64,000 nucleotides of DNA, from the NCBI GenBank assembly GCA_947044365.1, contig OX345636.1, positions 58,965,537 through 59,029,536 of the forward strand, in the 5' to 3' direction. The stretch is from Petrosia ficiformis. Taxonomy: Eukaryota > Porifera > Demospongiae > Haplosclerida > Petrosiidae. The notes under the pieces are model-generated. The model was not told the origin of the DNA and ran no database searches. It saw only the letters and a program-made list of their open reading frames with translations. A program made the position numbers and the translations under genes. Shown here piece after piece: positions 32,380 through 45,075 of the stretch; positions within the stretch are counted from its first letter, which is position 1, and each line of letters opens with the position of its first letter.

Positions 32380-32540
32380 TACACTTATAGTTCTTATATA
32401 CAAAATATAGACCCGAGGTTTAGTGTCTGAGGATGTGATATACATGTAGCCCGAGCTTGCAAGGGCTATATTACATCCAAAGACACTAAACCAATGGTTT
32501 ATATTGTGGTATATAAGAACTGTAAGTGTACTATATACAA
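32380..32540. repeat. Hairpin element in enolase intron 1
   Basis: GTACACTTATAGTTCTTATA..GGTTTAGTGTCT pairs with AGACACTAAACC..TATAAGAACTGTAAGTGTAC around a loop containing GCCCGAGCTTGCAAGGGC. The neighbouring ACCTAACCACATCAAACGGT is shared with about 27950. Confidence 0.75.
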
Positions 32541-32629
32541 TATATAGTATGCTGGTGGATTAAAGATTCACAGGTCTATATACAAAATATAAGACCTAAC
32601 CACATCAAACGGTTGCCATGGTAGCATAC

Positions 32630-32661
<32 letters not shown>

Positions 32662-32707
32662 CCATGGGATGGCCCTGGCTACACAAGACTTGAAGTCCCA
32701 TCTACTA

Positions 32708-32935
<228 letters not shown>

Positions 32936-33104
32936 TCACACAGACACACACGTGGAAAACAGATAGATAGGGCTGAGCAAGGGCGCGCTTGTGTTTTTAC
33001 CGGAGAGGTGTGGCTCGGGTAAACTTTTAACCCATTAACAGCCATAGACGTATTTTTACATCGAATCATGTGCGTTGACAAAATTAATACAGACTCGATT
33101 ATTG

Positions 33105-33290
33105 GTCGGGCGTAGCCCAACCTCCGCGGAAAAAAAAAACGGAGGGTCGGGTGTTATTTCCAGTCATGTTATTAAACTTATAAAAGATATGACGTTGCTG
33201 CGTTCTGCAATCTGATTGGGCTGCAATATTTTTGAAAATTCTTGACATCAGACCCTCCGTTTTATCCGTGAGAGTTGGGCTACGACCGAC
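33105..33290. mobile_element. MITE upstream of enolase
   Basis: GTCGGGCGTAGCCCAAC at the left end and GTTGGGCTACGACCGAC at the right are inverted copies, followed inward by AACGGAGGGTC / GACCCTCCGTT. It lies 173 bp upstream of the enolase start codon. Confidence 0.8.
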
Positions 33291-33344
33291 AAGTACTCGA
33301 TGTAGTCTAGTCTAGTCTACGTCTCGCAAGTCAGACCGCACCCC

Positions 33345-33387
33345 GTGGAAAGCAATTATAGGGATGGCCCTACGGGCCATAAAAAGA
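33345..33387 (-). repeat. Fragment of dispersed family Z
   Basis: GGAAAGCAATTATAGGGATG plus GCCCTACGGGCCATAAAAAG, the terminal 40 bp of the family in the orientation of the 52045-52497 copy. Confidence 0.7.
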
Positions 33388-33429
33388 TTATATGTACGGA
33401 GCAGGTTGCCTCTTTTTCCTGATTTGCTC

Positions 33430-34130
33430 CCTGTCTAGAGAGATCTAATTCCCATCTTGTCAGGAGCAAATTTCGCAATTTCTTTGGTAAATCTCCCAAT
33501 AGGAAATAATATCTTTGGCTGATAGACCTGTATCTTCAACAACTGCTGACAGATTCTTTGAACCAGCTATCTTTACCAGAAGAAGCTAAAGAGCAAGATA
33601 GAATAATAAGGACATCTTCTACTAAAACAGAGGCATTCCCTTCATAAATTCTATTCCAAAACTTAACAGCTTTCAATTTAGTACAGACCCAGACTGGATA
33701 CAAACTCAATTCACTCAGAACTGCTGAGTTAGAGGTGTTAAGAGGAACTTCTAGTATATACTTGGCAAAAGGATTCTTTCAATTGATTCACCATAGTCCC
33801 ATAGTTCACTAACATACGTCAATACAGGCATCACTATTACATTAAATATATGGCATAATATTTGAGGGAAGAGAAACGAATACTTCCTGAACATTCTAAA
33901 CATGTTCGCCATGGCTTTCAGGCCACCTTAGCAACATTTTCAACACCAAATTTAGTTTACAAACTTTAAAACCAAGATACTTAAATTGATCCTCTACCTC
34001 CAAAATCTTGCCTTTGTAAGTCAGCTTACAATCTGTAACAAATCTGTAGTTCTTCTCAGATTAAACTTCCAATTGTGTATTGACAGTATCTCTATAAAGG
34101 CAAAAGTATGACAATACTTTAGTTTATCTA
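33430..34130 (-). mobile_element. Non-LTR retrotransposon (LINE) fragment, RT C-terminus
   Basis: The minus strand contains, across several frame changes, KGKILEVEDQFKYLGFKVCK, then VENVAKVA, LKAMANMFRMFRKYSFLF and IFNVIVMPVLTYVSELWDYG. Then follow FAKYILEVPLNTSNSAVLSE and LSLYPVWVCTKLKAVKFWNR. This order (YLG motif, thumb, then a P.L.YGSE-like motif and LGVPxxTxNxAVLxELG) is that of the C-terminal reverse transcriptase region in many LINEs. Several stops and frameshifts make it a dead fragment. Confidence 0.72.
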
Positions 34131-34539
34131 TTTCACTTACACATGAAAAGAAATGGCAGGATTAAGTGTCCTTCAAAATCATTTCCTGCCAATATAGTAT
34201 ACGAATATAACATTCAAATAATTATTTGGCATCTCATTTATTCCAGCATTCCATAAAATGACGCCTTAATTGGGACCAAAAGGCTTTGATTTGCTATTTT
34301 CAGATTTACTATGTCATTTTAAAACATATCAATATAGACATTTCGATTATTTGTAATGGATTCTCTTGACGAGGCTTTTTGTTAATTTAAAACCACACAT
34401 CTTCACTAATTTCTGTATCTGTCGCAAGCAATTTGTTTAAGAATTTATAATGATTATACTATGGTGTACATGAAAAGTGTTATAAGTTACCTCAATTCCA
34501 CATCACCTTGTTTCTTTAGTATCTTCTGTATTTCACCCT

Positions 34540-34650
34540 TCGCATGAAATTCGGACTGTAATCAGAGAGCCACGCCTCATTTGTATATTTCGCGCGCCCA
34601 CCCACGCCGCTCGAACCCGTACTAAATCTTGGGAGCGAACACACATGACA
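34540..34650. promoter_or_regulatory. CpG-rich patch, possible promoter
   Basis: TTTCGCGCGCCCACCCACGC plus CGCTCGAACCCG stands out in AT-rich surroundings, about 150-250 bp upstream of a candidate first exon at 34795. The role is inferred from composition only. Confidence 0.3.
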
Positions 34651-34794
34651 TTATTATGAATAATAAGAGTGGATACGCCCTGTTTTCAAAACAGTTAAGT
34701 TAGAGGGCGTATCCAAAATTTCTTTTGTGCTGTGACTCTGTTTCCCAGAATAAGATTAAGATACGCAATTGAGGTTACAAAGGGAGTAAGGGAC

Positions 34795-34812
34795 ATGTCT
34801 AAAGAACAGCTG
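34795..34812 (+). CDS. Candidate first exon (MSKEQL) of the ankyrin gene
   Basis: ATGTCTAAAGAACAGCTG is followed by GTGAGT and ends in phase 0, which would fit the phase-0 ankyrin exon at 40999. It is only six codons. Support comes from the donor, the phase and the CpG-rich patch upstream. The link to the ankyrin exons is inference. Confidence 0.3.
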
Positions 34813-35561
34813 GTGAGTAGAAGTGTGTTGGGTGGTCAGAATGTTGAATTCAGTACAGTATTTTCCTGTACAGTAGGAAGGAAAAGGATCTCCTCTTCTT
34901 TTAGTTTGAATAAGTAAATTTGACCAATTACTTTTAAGGTATTGCATAAACTTGGTGTTTTGGGAATTAGGGATGAGGTTAGGTTTTGTAATTATAACAC
35001 ACAAATAAAGTATACACTTCATGTCAGACCTTTGGTAAAAGGCACATGTAAAGTGTATCGTAAGGCCAATTACTTGTTTAGCCACCTCCTAATTAACTTG
35101 CATGTAAATCAAGAATTCAAACATTGGTTTCTTTCATCATTACTAACTACATGTACACTGTACCAGACTATCAAGTAATAAAGAACATTTAGTGATAACC
35201 TTTTATATTTAAGTGTGTAACACCCAGTTGACTTTGTGGGAAAGCTCTTGTATTGTTTACTCGTCTCAATTTTAACTGTACATGTGTAAAATTAGAAGAT
35301 ACTGATTAAAAATAGTTGCTCCTACATCTCTGTGTGTATGGCTTACTGTACCATTGTTTAGATTTAGCCCTTATCATGTAGATGCTAAACCCTAGGATTG
35401 AGGATGTTACTCATAACATTACTCCAGTATATAGAGCTATAGGGGGTAAATAATTATCAAAGAAAAGCAATATTTGATGACAGATTCTCTTTAAAAAAAA
35501 AGATTATGATATCCCTAAGGAATATGGTGTGGGGGTGTTGTTAACTGTGAAGTCAAATTGA

Positions 35562-36881
35562 GTACTTATAAAACCAGGAACGGAACAGTACAGAACTATA
35601 GTCTCGCGTATCCCAGACCCTCCCATTTACTCATGTACTACTTCTGTACTGTTTACTGTTGTTAACATGTTTTATAGTTTATAGTTACCTGTTGTCAAAC
35701 TTTGTTAGTTGTGGTGGTGGTGGTATGTAGATGGCGGAAAACTTGTGCCATTAGACAACCATTTATAATAAATCCAAAACTTCAAACTCCAAGGTATATA
35801 TTAGCACTTGCAAAATTCATTGCATAATAATTATAATTATAGTAACCACACCCATCATTTATTTTTATTTAATAAGAACTGTTTCACACTTCCACTGATT
35901 GATTAATTGATTAGCGTTGGAGTATGTTTAGGGGGATAATACACACAAATCAGTTGGTAAACATCCTCTCCAGTGTTTTTGATTAAATCAGCCCCATACA
36001 CCACTCCTGACTCTGAACGATTGACCATGTACCTTTGAATTGGCTTACCCTTGTGGACCCATACTCCTAGATCATCAGCTTTTATATCATCAATAGTGTC
36101 CTAAATGTTAGTAGAAATAACAAAGGTAGCTGGTTTTGTTATCCCAACTGGTTTGGATGAACATACACAATCCTGTGGTATGTTTAAAAACAAGTCTAGA
36201 GCGCTTAATTAAATGAGTCGGAAAAACTGAAATACGGCAAACTTGAGTTTCCATTTCCATTATAAAGTGAATTCTCATTATTTATAGAAAACCAGGCAAG
36301 GTGATTAATAATTATTGTGTAAAGTGAGACTAACTGTTTATGTAGCTTTATTAGAGTGTTAATTATACAACTTTAAATTAAGCCTAAAATCACACCTCCT
36401 TCCTGTCCACTTTGTAGTTTGTTTTCATTTTTACTTCAGTGTTTAGCAACTTTTCATTTCACCTGTTTTATCCTAATTATTGGTTTGCTAGTTATCTTTC
36501 AGTATCATTTAGGGTCGGAAAATTAAAATTTTTGTTCTATTTCAATCAATATGTTGTAAATTATAAACAACATAGAATTATGCATAATAATAATAATAAT
36601 TATAAAATGATAATGTTTGTGTGTATACAGCACTGATACACTTACCGTAGGTCTATTTCGAATGCTTCGTCGTCACTAACAATCACACATTCTTCTTCCT
36701 CATCTTCCTTTTTAAATTTCTTCTTCACTGGACTAAGTTGATTTGTAAGATCGATGTAGACAGCCATCACATTCCACGAGCAGTTATTTTAATAACTATT
36801 AATAACTATTAATAATAATGATAATAATGAAAATTGTATGTAGTTCCATATATACCGTTCCGTTCCTGGTTTTATAAGTAC
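35562..36881 (-). mobile_element. Inverted-repeat element with a captured or resident gene
   Basis: GTACTTATAAAACCAGGAAC plus GGAAC at the left is mirrored at the right end (GTTCC, then GTTCCTGGTTTTATAAGTAC). TCAAATT occurs just outside both ends (35553-35559 and 36886-36892) and may be the target duplication, offset by 2-4 bases. The interior is filled mainly by one minus-strand gene whose start codon lies about 110 bp inside the right end. No transposase was recognised. Confidence 0.7.
35903..36767 (-). CDS. Unrecognised spliced gene in the inverted-repeat element
   Basis: Exon 1 (36767-36646) reads MAVYIDLTNQLSPVKKKFKK, then EDEEEECVIVSDDEAFEIDL. It is acidic after a basic patch and is followed by donor GTAAGT. 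A downstream exon (36100-35903, acceptor TTTCTACTAACATTTAG with a good branch site) reads DTIDDIKADDLGVWVHKGKP, IQRYMVNRSESGVVYGADLI, then VYQLICVYYPPKHTPTLIN and stop. Joined directly the frames disagree by one base, so a short exon is missing from my model or the gene is broken. Just upstream, 36172-36104 is also open (DCVCSSKPVGITKPATFVIS) after a CACAG acceptor and ends at an in-frame TAG that is also the next acceptor. I do not recognise the family. Mammal-like function should not be assumed. Confidence 0.5.
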
Positions 36882-36892
36882 CCATTCAAATT

Positions 36893-39800
36893 CTCTTTGT
36901 GAAACTGACAAAGTGATATTCAATCCTAGTGGACACCATCCTCCATTCTAGCATTACTCATTTCATCCTGATTATGTACAAATATATGAAAGATTGTATT
37001 TGTTATACATGTACTTTCAATGTAGTTACTTCAATTCAGTGGGTCTGTAACTCGATCAATCTGATTAGTTAATAAATGTGATTTGTGATTGTAGAACCTT
37101 ACTCTATAATTTATTATATAAATGTATTATGGAGCTCAGAACAAAGTATACATTGTAGCTCCCATATAATCTCATTACATGTTTAATTAAAATTATTATC
37201 TATTATAGGATATAATCATTATTGTTAATACACTGGATGCATCAATTGTAGGTGTGGTTTATGTATTAGTTAGCTTTGCTTAAATGTATTGCCTCTTGCA
37301 GGCCTGATGTCTGTATACATGTATGTACAGTTTGTATCTTTTATGTACATGTATGTCATAGAATTTGTTTATCATGTTTAATGAGGTTTAGTTAAGTTTT
37401 GATTATTGTTATTATTTCTTTCATAATAATAAAACAACTATCATGTCAATGTTTAACTAAACCTTGTTAAAATTTACATGTATGTATGTATATACATATG
37501 TATAATATGTACATGTATATATGTACATGTGTTTAAGTACATGTACAATATTTATGTGATTATTATTTTGTTAATGCAATTACACATAATAAAATAGTAA
37601 AGACATTATTACTACATCAGGAGCACATGAACAGCTCCTGGATACACTTATTGCAATGGCCAATTCTACAATAATTTATAGTCACTAATGCATGGTTTTT
37701 TTTTAGGTAAAATGTTCATGTGGGGCAAACCAATGTTTCAAGAAATAGAGGGGGTGTAGGTTAGAGCTAAAATACATAAAAATAATATTAGTGTACATGT
37801 ACTTTGCCTCTTCAGCATATAGTAGCTGCCTTATTTCACATTCAACTTGTCATGTCAAGATTGCATGTACAGTATGTAACATTTTTCAAGTGAAAATTGG
37901 CTAAAGCTCAGGGGGGGAGGGGGTCAAAACCATTTTCCGGCTGGATGAAATGCCCCCTTCAACCCTCCTAACAAAAACCCTGACTAATGTCAGATGTTAA
38001 TAAATTATATTATTATAAACAGAAGATTAGATGATCTGTTGTATGCTATCATTACAATATCTATGATAATTGTGTCTTTATTTCATTACCCCGGCCTAGT
38101 AGTACATTGTACATGTATATTTAAAAGGGGTTAATCTGTCTGTCTATCTTTTATGCAAACTTTTTCAGAAAACCACTTTAGTAATAGTTTAAACATATTC
38201 TAAAAACTCAAGATTAGTTATATAAGGTACTATAATGTAGCTAATAGTTTTCTTATTAATATAATATACATACATGTACATGTAGTCCACCATTTTGTGG
38301 TCAGTCACATCATTCATAATACTTACATGTATAATTATAGTGGATACATGTTCTTATAACTCTAGTTGTTATGTACATGTAATAACTGCACTTTATAAAG
38401 TAATGCACTATTAATAGTTATTTAACCTACATGTACATGTACAGTTGGGTACTGCAGTTTTAATGTAATTCTATTTTCCTCAATGCTAATTTGTTTTCCT
38501 GCTAGGTAATATTTACATGTACTAGTTTCATTTGATCTTGATCTATATTGACTAGTATATAAAGTACATGTCATAATAAATCATATAGTAACAGACATAC
38601 AATGTAGCTATATAGCATAATATTATAGGTACAACCTGTGATATATTATTATCATTACCATTCTAACATATATTAAAACAATATATGTTTGATCATTCCA
38701 GAGTAATTAGTATGTACAGGAATTTGTACTAATAATAACAAATAACATATTGTACTCCACATGAAGTTAGTACTGTACATACATGTACATGTAATTATGG
38801 TACTATGACATTTATATACTACATGTATATGTTTGAAGTACAAGTACATTATATTTATTGTTACCATTCATTATTATGACATGTACTTTATATACATGTA
38901 ACTGTACATGTACTAGCTAGTCAATATACATGTACATGTTGATCAATATCAAAATTACTTGTAAACATTACCTACCAAATAAAGAAATCAGTATTGTCAC
39001 ATGTATAGACCAGACTGGTTTACTTGATAACTGATACTAAATGTATGTTTCATAATTACATGGGCTTTGGATACAACATGTAGTAATGTTAATTTATAGT
39101 TTGTGTATGTATGTATACATGTAGAATCTGAAACAAATCGTTACTTAATGTAGTACATCAGTGATGCCGGACTACATAACATGGCTGAGGATGAGACTAG
39201 GTACTTTGATGATACTGTTTAAAATGATAAATTAAAGAGCCTTTCTCTGTCATCTTAAAAAGCCTGTACGAGGCTAGAGACGTCCAGGACCTGCTTCCGT
39301 GGCAGTGTGCCAGATTATTCCTATGAGTTAATATGAAAATAAAGCTTTTTGAAAAGAAATATATTTTTCAGTGTTTGCATTACTTTGAGGATCAGAATGA
39401 CAAATATCTTAGTAAACGGAAATGAGTTCATAATAGTATGATAATTATAATTATATTAGATAAATTGTATTACACATATGTATGTTTAGAACTTTATTAG
39501 TACAATAATCAAACTGAAGATACAACTCTCTATAACTACAATAATTTACGCTTCAGTACTAGATGTAGAACAAAAAGCATTAGCATTTTAGATTACATAT
39601 AATCCAGCTAATATAATGTGATAATTAGCAATAAAGCTGTTCCTTAAAGGATTGATATTAAATTTTTAGTATCTTTATAACCCAGAAAACAGCTAAGCAT
39701 TCTTTTTCAACTACCAAGTATCGTTCCTCCCTTGAAAGTACATTGTGTACATGTAACTTTTCGCTTATGTAGACAATTGGATGTTTTCCCCTATTATCAT

Positions 39801-40998
39801 TAACTTATTTGACTCTATTTGAGGGATCTGTTTGTAGGATCGTTTGCTTGCTATGATTAGGACTTAGCTTTGGATTAATTTCCCACATGCTCTGCCAATG
39901 ACTTGTTCCAAATAAAATGTCTCGTTTGTTCTACTTCTTTGGGCTGGTAATACATGTCTGTATAATTTGATTTAGCTAACTAATAGATGACGTAACTACC
40001 ATGCAGTAGACTAAAGCCTACCCTGAATTTTTTGACATTTTTTAGACCATGTCACAACCACAACCCACTAAATTAAAATTATTTCCAACTTGCCTTACAT
40101 CCACTTTTGTACAGAGAATAACAATATATATTTCCCCAAAAACATATTTTACAAATGGAGAAAAAGTAGCGCTGTACTTATATGATTTGACTAGTGGTCA
40201 GGCACAGTGAAAGCATGCCGAAACATTTTTAGTGCATAATTAATTATTTATGACGTGTTAACTTGGGTGGAGTCATGATGAATTATTGATGAGTAGGCAA
40301 AGCAAGATGAGCTGGGTGTAAGTAGTCACTTGTATATAATTAATAGAAAATGTTAGTCAGACACAGGCCTGACTATGGCTGTGCTGCACTAGTGTGCTCT
40401 TGGGACACCTACATCTATCATGACAATTAATAGTTAATTAGCTAAACATTTTGTTAGCTATGTCCTTGCCTACAGATGCAATTGTTGTATCAATGCAGCA
40501 TCATATCCACAGTACACTGATTCATGAAGTAGCTTGTTTTGCTCACAAAAAACTAATATGGTCTATATATATATGTATTAATTATTTTGTTTCCTAAAAT
40601 CAACTGAAAGATCAAACTTTGCTACAGAATAGTTATTTGCTTTCATTGCTAAAGTGCAGTAGAAGAGAGCTAGGAGGTGTGAAAAAACAGCGTTAATTGT
40701 GTTGTGTGATGCAAGAGAGGACATGTTATGCTTATCAGAATGTGCTGTGTGTTATGTTCAATAACTTTCTTGGAGAAACACGTGTTCTGTAGTTCAAAGT
40801 TTGACCTTTCATGATCAGTTGCTTTTGAAGAATGAATATATATCAGGGTATTTAATATTAAAATGAACCATTCATTACTCACATTTATAACTGCTTCCTA
40901 TATTGTTCTTCCATTTACCCCACCTTTAATTTGTGAATAATTATTATTAGCTAATTGAATAAAATAGCAAATTGTATAAATTGACTTCTATACTATAG
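36893..40998. other. No gene seen; presumed intron or intergenic
   Basis: AT-rich with many CATGTACATG runs (for example 37480-37550 and 38880-38940). A short open ATG stretch (MAEDETR, about 39181) precedes GTACTT but is too short to support. If 34795 is the first ankyrin exon, this is its first intron. Confidence 0.4.
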
Positions 40999-41088
40999 AA
41001 TCGAAGCCTGAGGAAGGCTTATAGAAGCAAAGACTTGCCATCTGTGAAAGAAATCGTCCAGCATTTTTCAGATCTGAAATATGCTCAT
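40999..41088 (+). CDS. Ankyrin-like repeat exon 1
   Basis: Acceptor ATACTATAG and donor GTAAGT bound a phase-0, 90-bp exon reading NRSLRKAYRSKDLPSVKEIV then QHFSDLKYAH. The pattern (SL..A...D...V..IV) fits the helix pair of a divergent ankyrin repeat. The three later exons have the same phase and size class. Partner proteins cannot be inferred from this. Confidence 0.65.
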
Positions 41089-42239
41089 GTAAGTGCAAGA
41101 AATAATGTTTTTTAGTCTGTGAAACTTTTGTGTCAGTGTTTGTTATTGAAATCTCAACACACTGAAGGTGATATTACTTGAAAACAGATTAATTCCATTG
41201 GAGTAGAACAAGGGAGACCAGAGGGTCCCATGCCACCCAATATATTGACAGGGGAGCTAGCCCTACCAGTATTGTAGCTTTTATTAGGAAAATACTTAAT
41301 GTCAACTCGGATGCAGAGCTATGGACATACCTTGTAATCGACCACAAGATGGTCTGTATGTAATTCTCAATGTAATTCCCAATTCCATCCCACCTCCCAT
41401 CATTTTCAAGTTCCTACTTCACTGATTACTCCAAATATCATACCAGTATTTTAGTAAAATTGATTGCCTAGCAGCTAGTTCTTCATGTAAGCAAAACAAG
41501 TACCATCAGGATGGGACCCTCTCCTACATGGTGAAGTAATATTACACATGTGAAACAAACGATAATTAAAATACACCAAAACATTATAATCATTATTTAT
41601 GTTTCACTGCTCATTTGTGTGGGTCTGAGTCATATAATCATGACAAGGTTAACTTCAGAACATTTAATTTATGCATAGAAAGTAATAAAAGTCAAGTATA
41701 GAGAGTCTGTTATAAACTGAAGTACAAGCTGCTATCAACTGAGCTGAATTCAAAATCTATTTTATTAAATACAAAAAGCACATGAAAAGCATGTGTATTT
41801 TATCTCTATAGTCTTACATTTTAGTCTGTGCTTTATCTCAAAAAAAGAAAGTAAGGTCCTCAAATAGTGTCTTCCATTTTACCAAAAGAACTGTTAATAA
41901 CATTTCCTACTTATTGAATATCAATTGACCAAGCTCCCTGAATTTACTAATTTTCTTAGCTATACATGTACATGTACATGTATGTGATACAAGTATAATT
42001 ATATATTAGGATCATGGAAAGTAACTGTCCATACAAAAGCATAAGGAAATGCTATATAGTATATACATGTATGTGCACAAAACCTCCAGTCCCTTTGTGT
42101 TTGGGAATGATTTTCTTTTTGTGTTTGTCACACATATAGATTAATTACTATCTATTTCATCAATTACTGAAGTGTTATTTAATGACTTTGTGTTTCAGTA
42201 CTAACATTTGTGTATTACACATGAGCTTTTATAAAAGTA
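41089..42239. other. Intron, no other feature
   Basis: From about 41930 the sequence belongs to a block repeated near 45080 (direct) and 46740-47010 (inverted), recognisable by GAGCTCCCTG..TTTA and TTTGTCACACAT.AGATTAAT. Confidence 0.5.
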
Positions 42240-43146
42240 ACATATCGACTATTCTCACTTTCATTGGACTAATATGCATGGAGCATCATATCATACAGCT
42301 CACATTCTTTAGTTATAAACATACATGTAGAATATATGACTTTAGAGGCATTCAAATGTGATGTTGGACAAAAGAAAGTAATATCCAACCACACTGAAAT
42401 ACAGTAACCAGTAATCACATACCTTTTGGGCTGACTCAACCCACTGATGTTATATAATATCATTATAAGTATAAATGAGAGGGTATATAATATTAAAATT
42501 AACAATACCCATACTGTCATACCACATCCATTATTACTGACCCAATCCTCTAGTGTCATTTTATATACTTAGATATGCTAATAATGTATACTGAGAAGAA
42601 TTTAATATTTGAGAATAAAAAAGACATGCATGTACCGACACTTTAAAACCACATACATGAAACACACTCCTTTGGTTTTGTGTTCTATACTCAGACTGAG
42701 AATATAATTAAGATAGAATGACCTTAAATTTCTTTGTGGATGTAAATATTATTGGTTTAGGTAAACTGTATAATATACTTATGTATCATGACCTATAACT
42801 ACATGAACATGTATGTATAATTATGAAGTGAGTACACAGCTTATCATTGTGACATGTACATGTATCATAAACCACTTTTATGTATGTAGATATCCTTATA
42901 CCTCTAATGAATACGTGCCATTGTATAAAATCTCAACTGTATACCTAGTGAATTGACCACCAAAGTCAGAGATTTCTAAGAGATTTAACATTACCTACCT
43001 GTCAAGTTTACAATCATTCACCTTTCTGCTTTTCTGACAGTAATGAAGCTTGATATCAACTTTTTATCCCTTCATTGTAAAACAGTTGATGTTAATATGT
43101 ATATGTATATCAGGATAATGTAGTAATACTCCACTCTCTATACAGA
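42240..43146 (+). repeat. Segmental duplication of the intron upstream of ankyrin exon 2 (partner 47090-48087)
   Basis: Shared landmarks include ACATGAAACACACTCC, TTTGTGTTCTATACTCAGAC, CAATCATTCAC, ACAGTAATGAAGCTTG and AATACTCCACTCTCTATACA plus GAAT. The copy ends at a perfect duplicate of the splice acceptor used at 48087, but the exon itself is missing. The 42270-42450 part also recurs at 45975-46195 and inverted at 46560-46720. Confidence 0.85.
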
Positions 43147-43152
43147 ATAACC

Positions 43153-43480
43153 GGATATATCACTACTGTCACATTAGTCACTACTGTCACATTGTCACTA
43201 CTGTCACAGTAGTCACTACTGTCACAGTAGTCACTACAGTCACAGTAGTCACTGCTGTCACAGTAGTCACTACAGTCACAGTAGTCACTGCTGTCACATT
43301 GTCACTACTGTCACAGTAGTCACTACTGTCACAGTGGTGACTACTGTCACACTACACTTTCAATATAGTATTAGTAGTCACTGACACCACTATTGTTACT
43401 TCTGTGATAATAGTCACTATTGTCACAAGTCACTATTGTCACAATAGTTTAGTACTGTCAGTATTATCTCAACATTTTAT
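43153..43480. repeat. 18-bp palindromic array
   Basis: About 15 units of GTCACTACTGTCACAGTA with variants (GCTGTC, ACAGTC). Each unit contains the palindrome TACTGTCACAGTA. It begins within a few bases of the orphan acceptor at 43145. A diverged relative spans about 44250-45075. Confidence 0.9.
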
Positions 43481-44249
43481 TGTCAGTTATATGTTTTCAG
43501 AGTATTGTGATAATGAACATTATAATAATGGTAATTGTTGTTACAACCCAAGAGGATTCTTGGAATTAACTTTTTATGCTCCAAGATGGTAGATTTGTGT
43601 TCCTCTTTGTTGATTGCTTTTGAGGTGGATAGGGAAGGCTGCTCACTTTCCTATTTGTTCCTTAGTCACCAACCATGCTTATCACGTTGCTGATACAACA
43701 ATTGTAGGAACCCAAATGGTCAATGGCATAACAACAACTAAGACTAACTACAAGAATTCACCATAGATATAGGGATCAAAAACAACCATTCAAAGGGTGA
43801 CCTTATACACAATGTGTTGACGAATCTCATGAAGTACCTTTCATGGTTCATTGTCATCCATTGAACATTGTATTATAAAAAGTATTGTTATTTTCATGTT
43901 TATCCATGGCATTGATTATATCCCTGAAACAGTGAGCTGTATTTTATCATTTATTATTGAACTGAATAAAACAATATCATCTGTTGGATTTCCTATTTAT
44001 CAAAGATCTAACACAATCATTAAAAGTGTGTTAGAAAGATTTTGTAAGCATTTCATTATTTTGCAGAAACTCCAACAGAATTAGTTAGAGATCATTAATC
44101 TAACCCTATTTACTCAACATGAACATTCATATACTATGTACACCTTTCCTTGTATTTCTTCAAATATGAACAATTTAAATGATTCCATGTTTAGTGATAC
44201 AGTCTAGCTACTTTGTATTCTTATCTTTAAAGCAGTGATTAGTATGATT
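43481..44249. other. Intron, no gene seen
   Basis: No recognisable exon or repeat apart from AT-rich simple sequence. Confidence 0.35.
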
Positions 44250-45075
44250 AGTCAATAATGACATTTGTAACTACTATCACTGTAGTCACAATTGTGACAT
44301 TGAGAGTAAAAGGATGCAGTGCCATGTTGAATAATTATAATGATGTATATACTGTAGTACATGTATACAGTTGTACATGTGTATATAATATTAACAATGA
44401 TAATTCCATTGCAACAGTATAGTGAGTATTCTAACTACATTGTGTGTACATGTATCAGTACTATCACTATTGTGTTGTGACTATTATGATATGTCAGCAG
44501 TGACTACTGCTACTATTTTGAGTATAGTGACTACTGTAAGTATGTAGTGGTTGATACAATGGTGATATCAATAATGATATATGGTTACTAATATCTAGTG
44601 ACCACATTACTGTGACATGGCATTGTTCTTTACGTTTATGAATATACATGTACATGTAGTGTCTAATATGACAGTAGTGACTGTAGTGACAATAGTGATG
44701 GTTATGATTGTAGTAATGAGTACTGTGACCAGTGACATTAGAGACTACTGTGACAGTATTGACTTGTGTGACAGTAGTCACTATTACATGTAAACTTATG
44801 TTCCTATTTTGACTATAGTGACTATTGTGACAGTAGTGTCTACTGTGTGAGTATTCATAACTATGGTCACTACTGTGACAATAGTGACTATTGTGACAGT
44901 AGTGACTACTATGAAATTTGTGTCAGTAGGGTCTATAATGACAATAGTGATATTATTACTATCGTCATTATGGTGACAATAGTGACTAATGTGAAAATAG
45001 TCGCTAATATAGCAATAGTGATGTTAGTGACTGCTCTTACTATTGTTAGTGACAGTAGTGACTATTGTGATTATT
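44250..45075. repeat. Diverged array related to the 18-bp palindromic repeat
   Basis: GTGACAGTAGTGACTA(C/T)TGTGAC-type units, dense from 44660 to 45075, in the opposite phase to the array at 43153. Many point changes indicate an older array. Confidence 0.75.

Noticed and set aside
39181..39202. MAEDETR followed by GTACTT as an alternative first exon
   Set aside because: Seven codons with a weak donor and no promoter context.
43153..43480. CRISPR-like array of short palindromic units
   Set aside because: Units are contiguous without unique spacers, and the sequence is plainly animal. It is a satellite.
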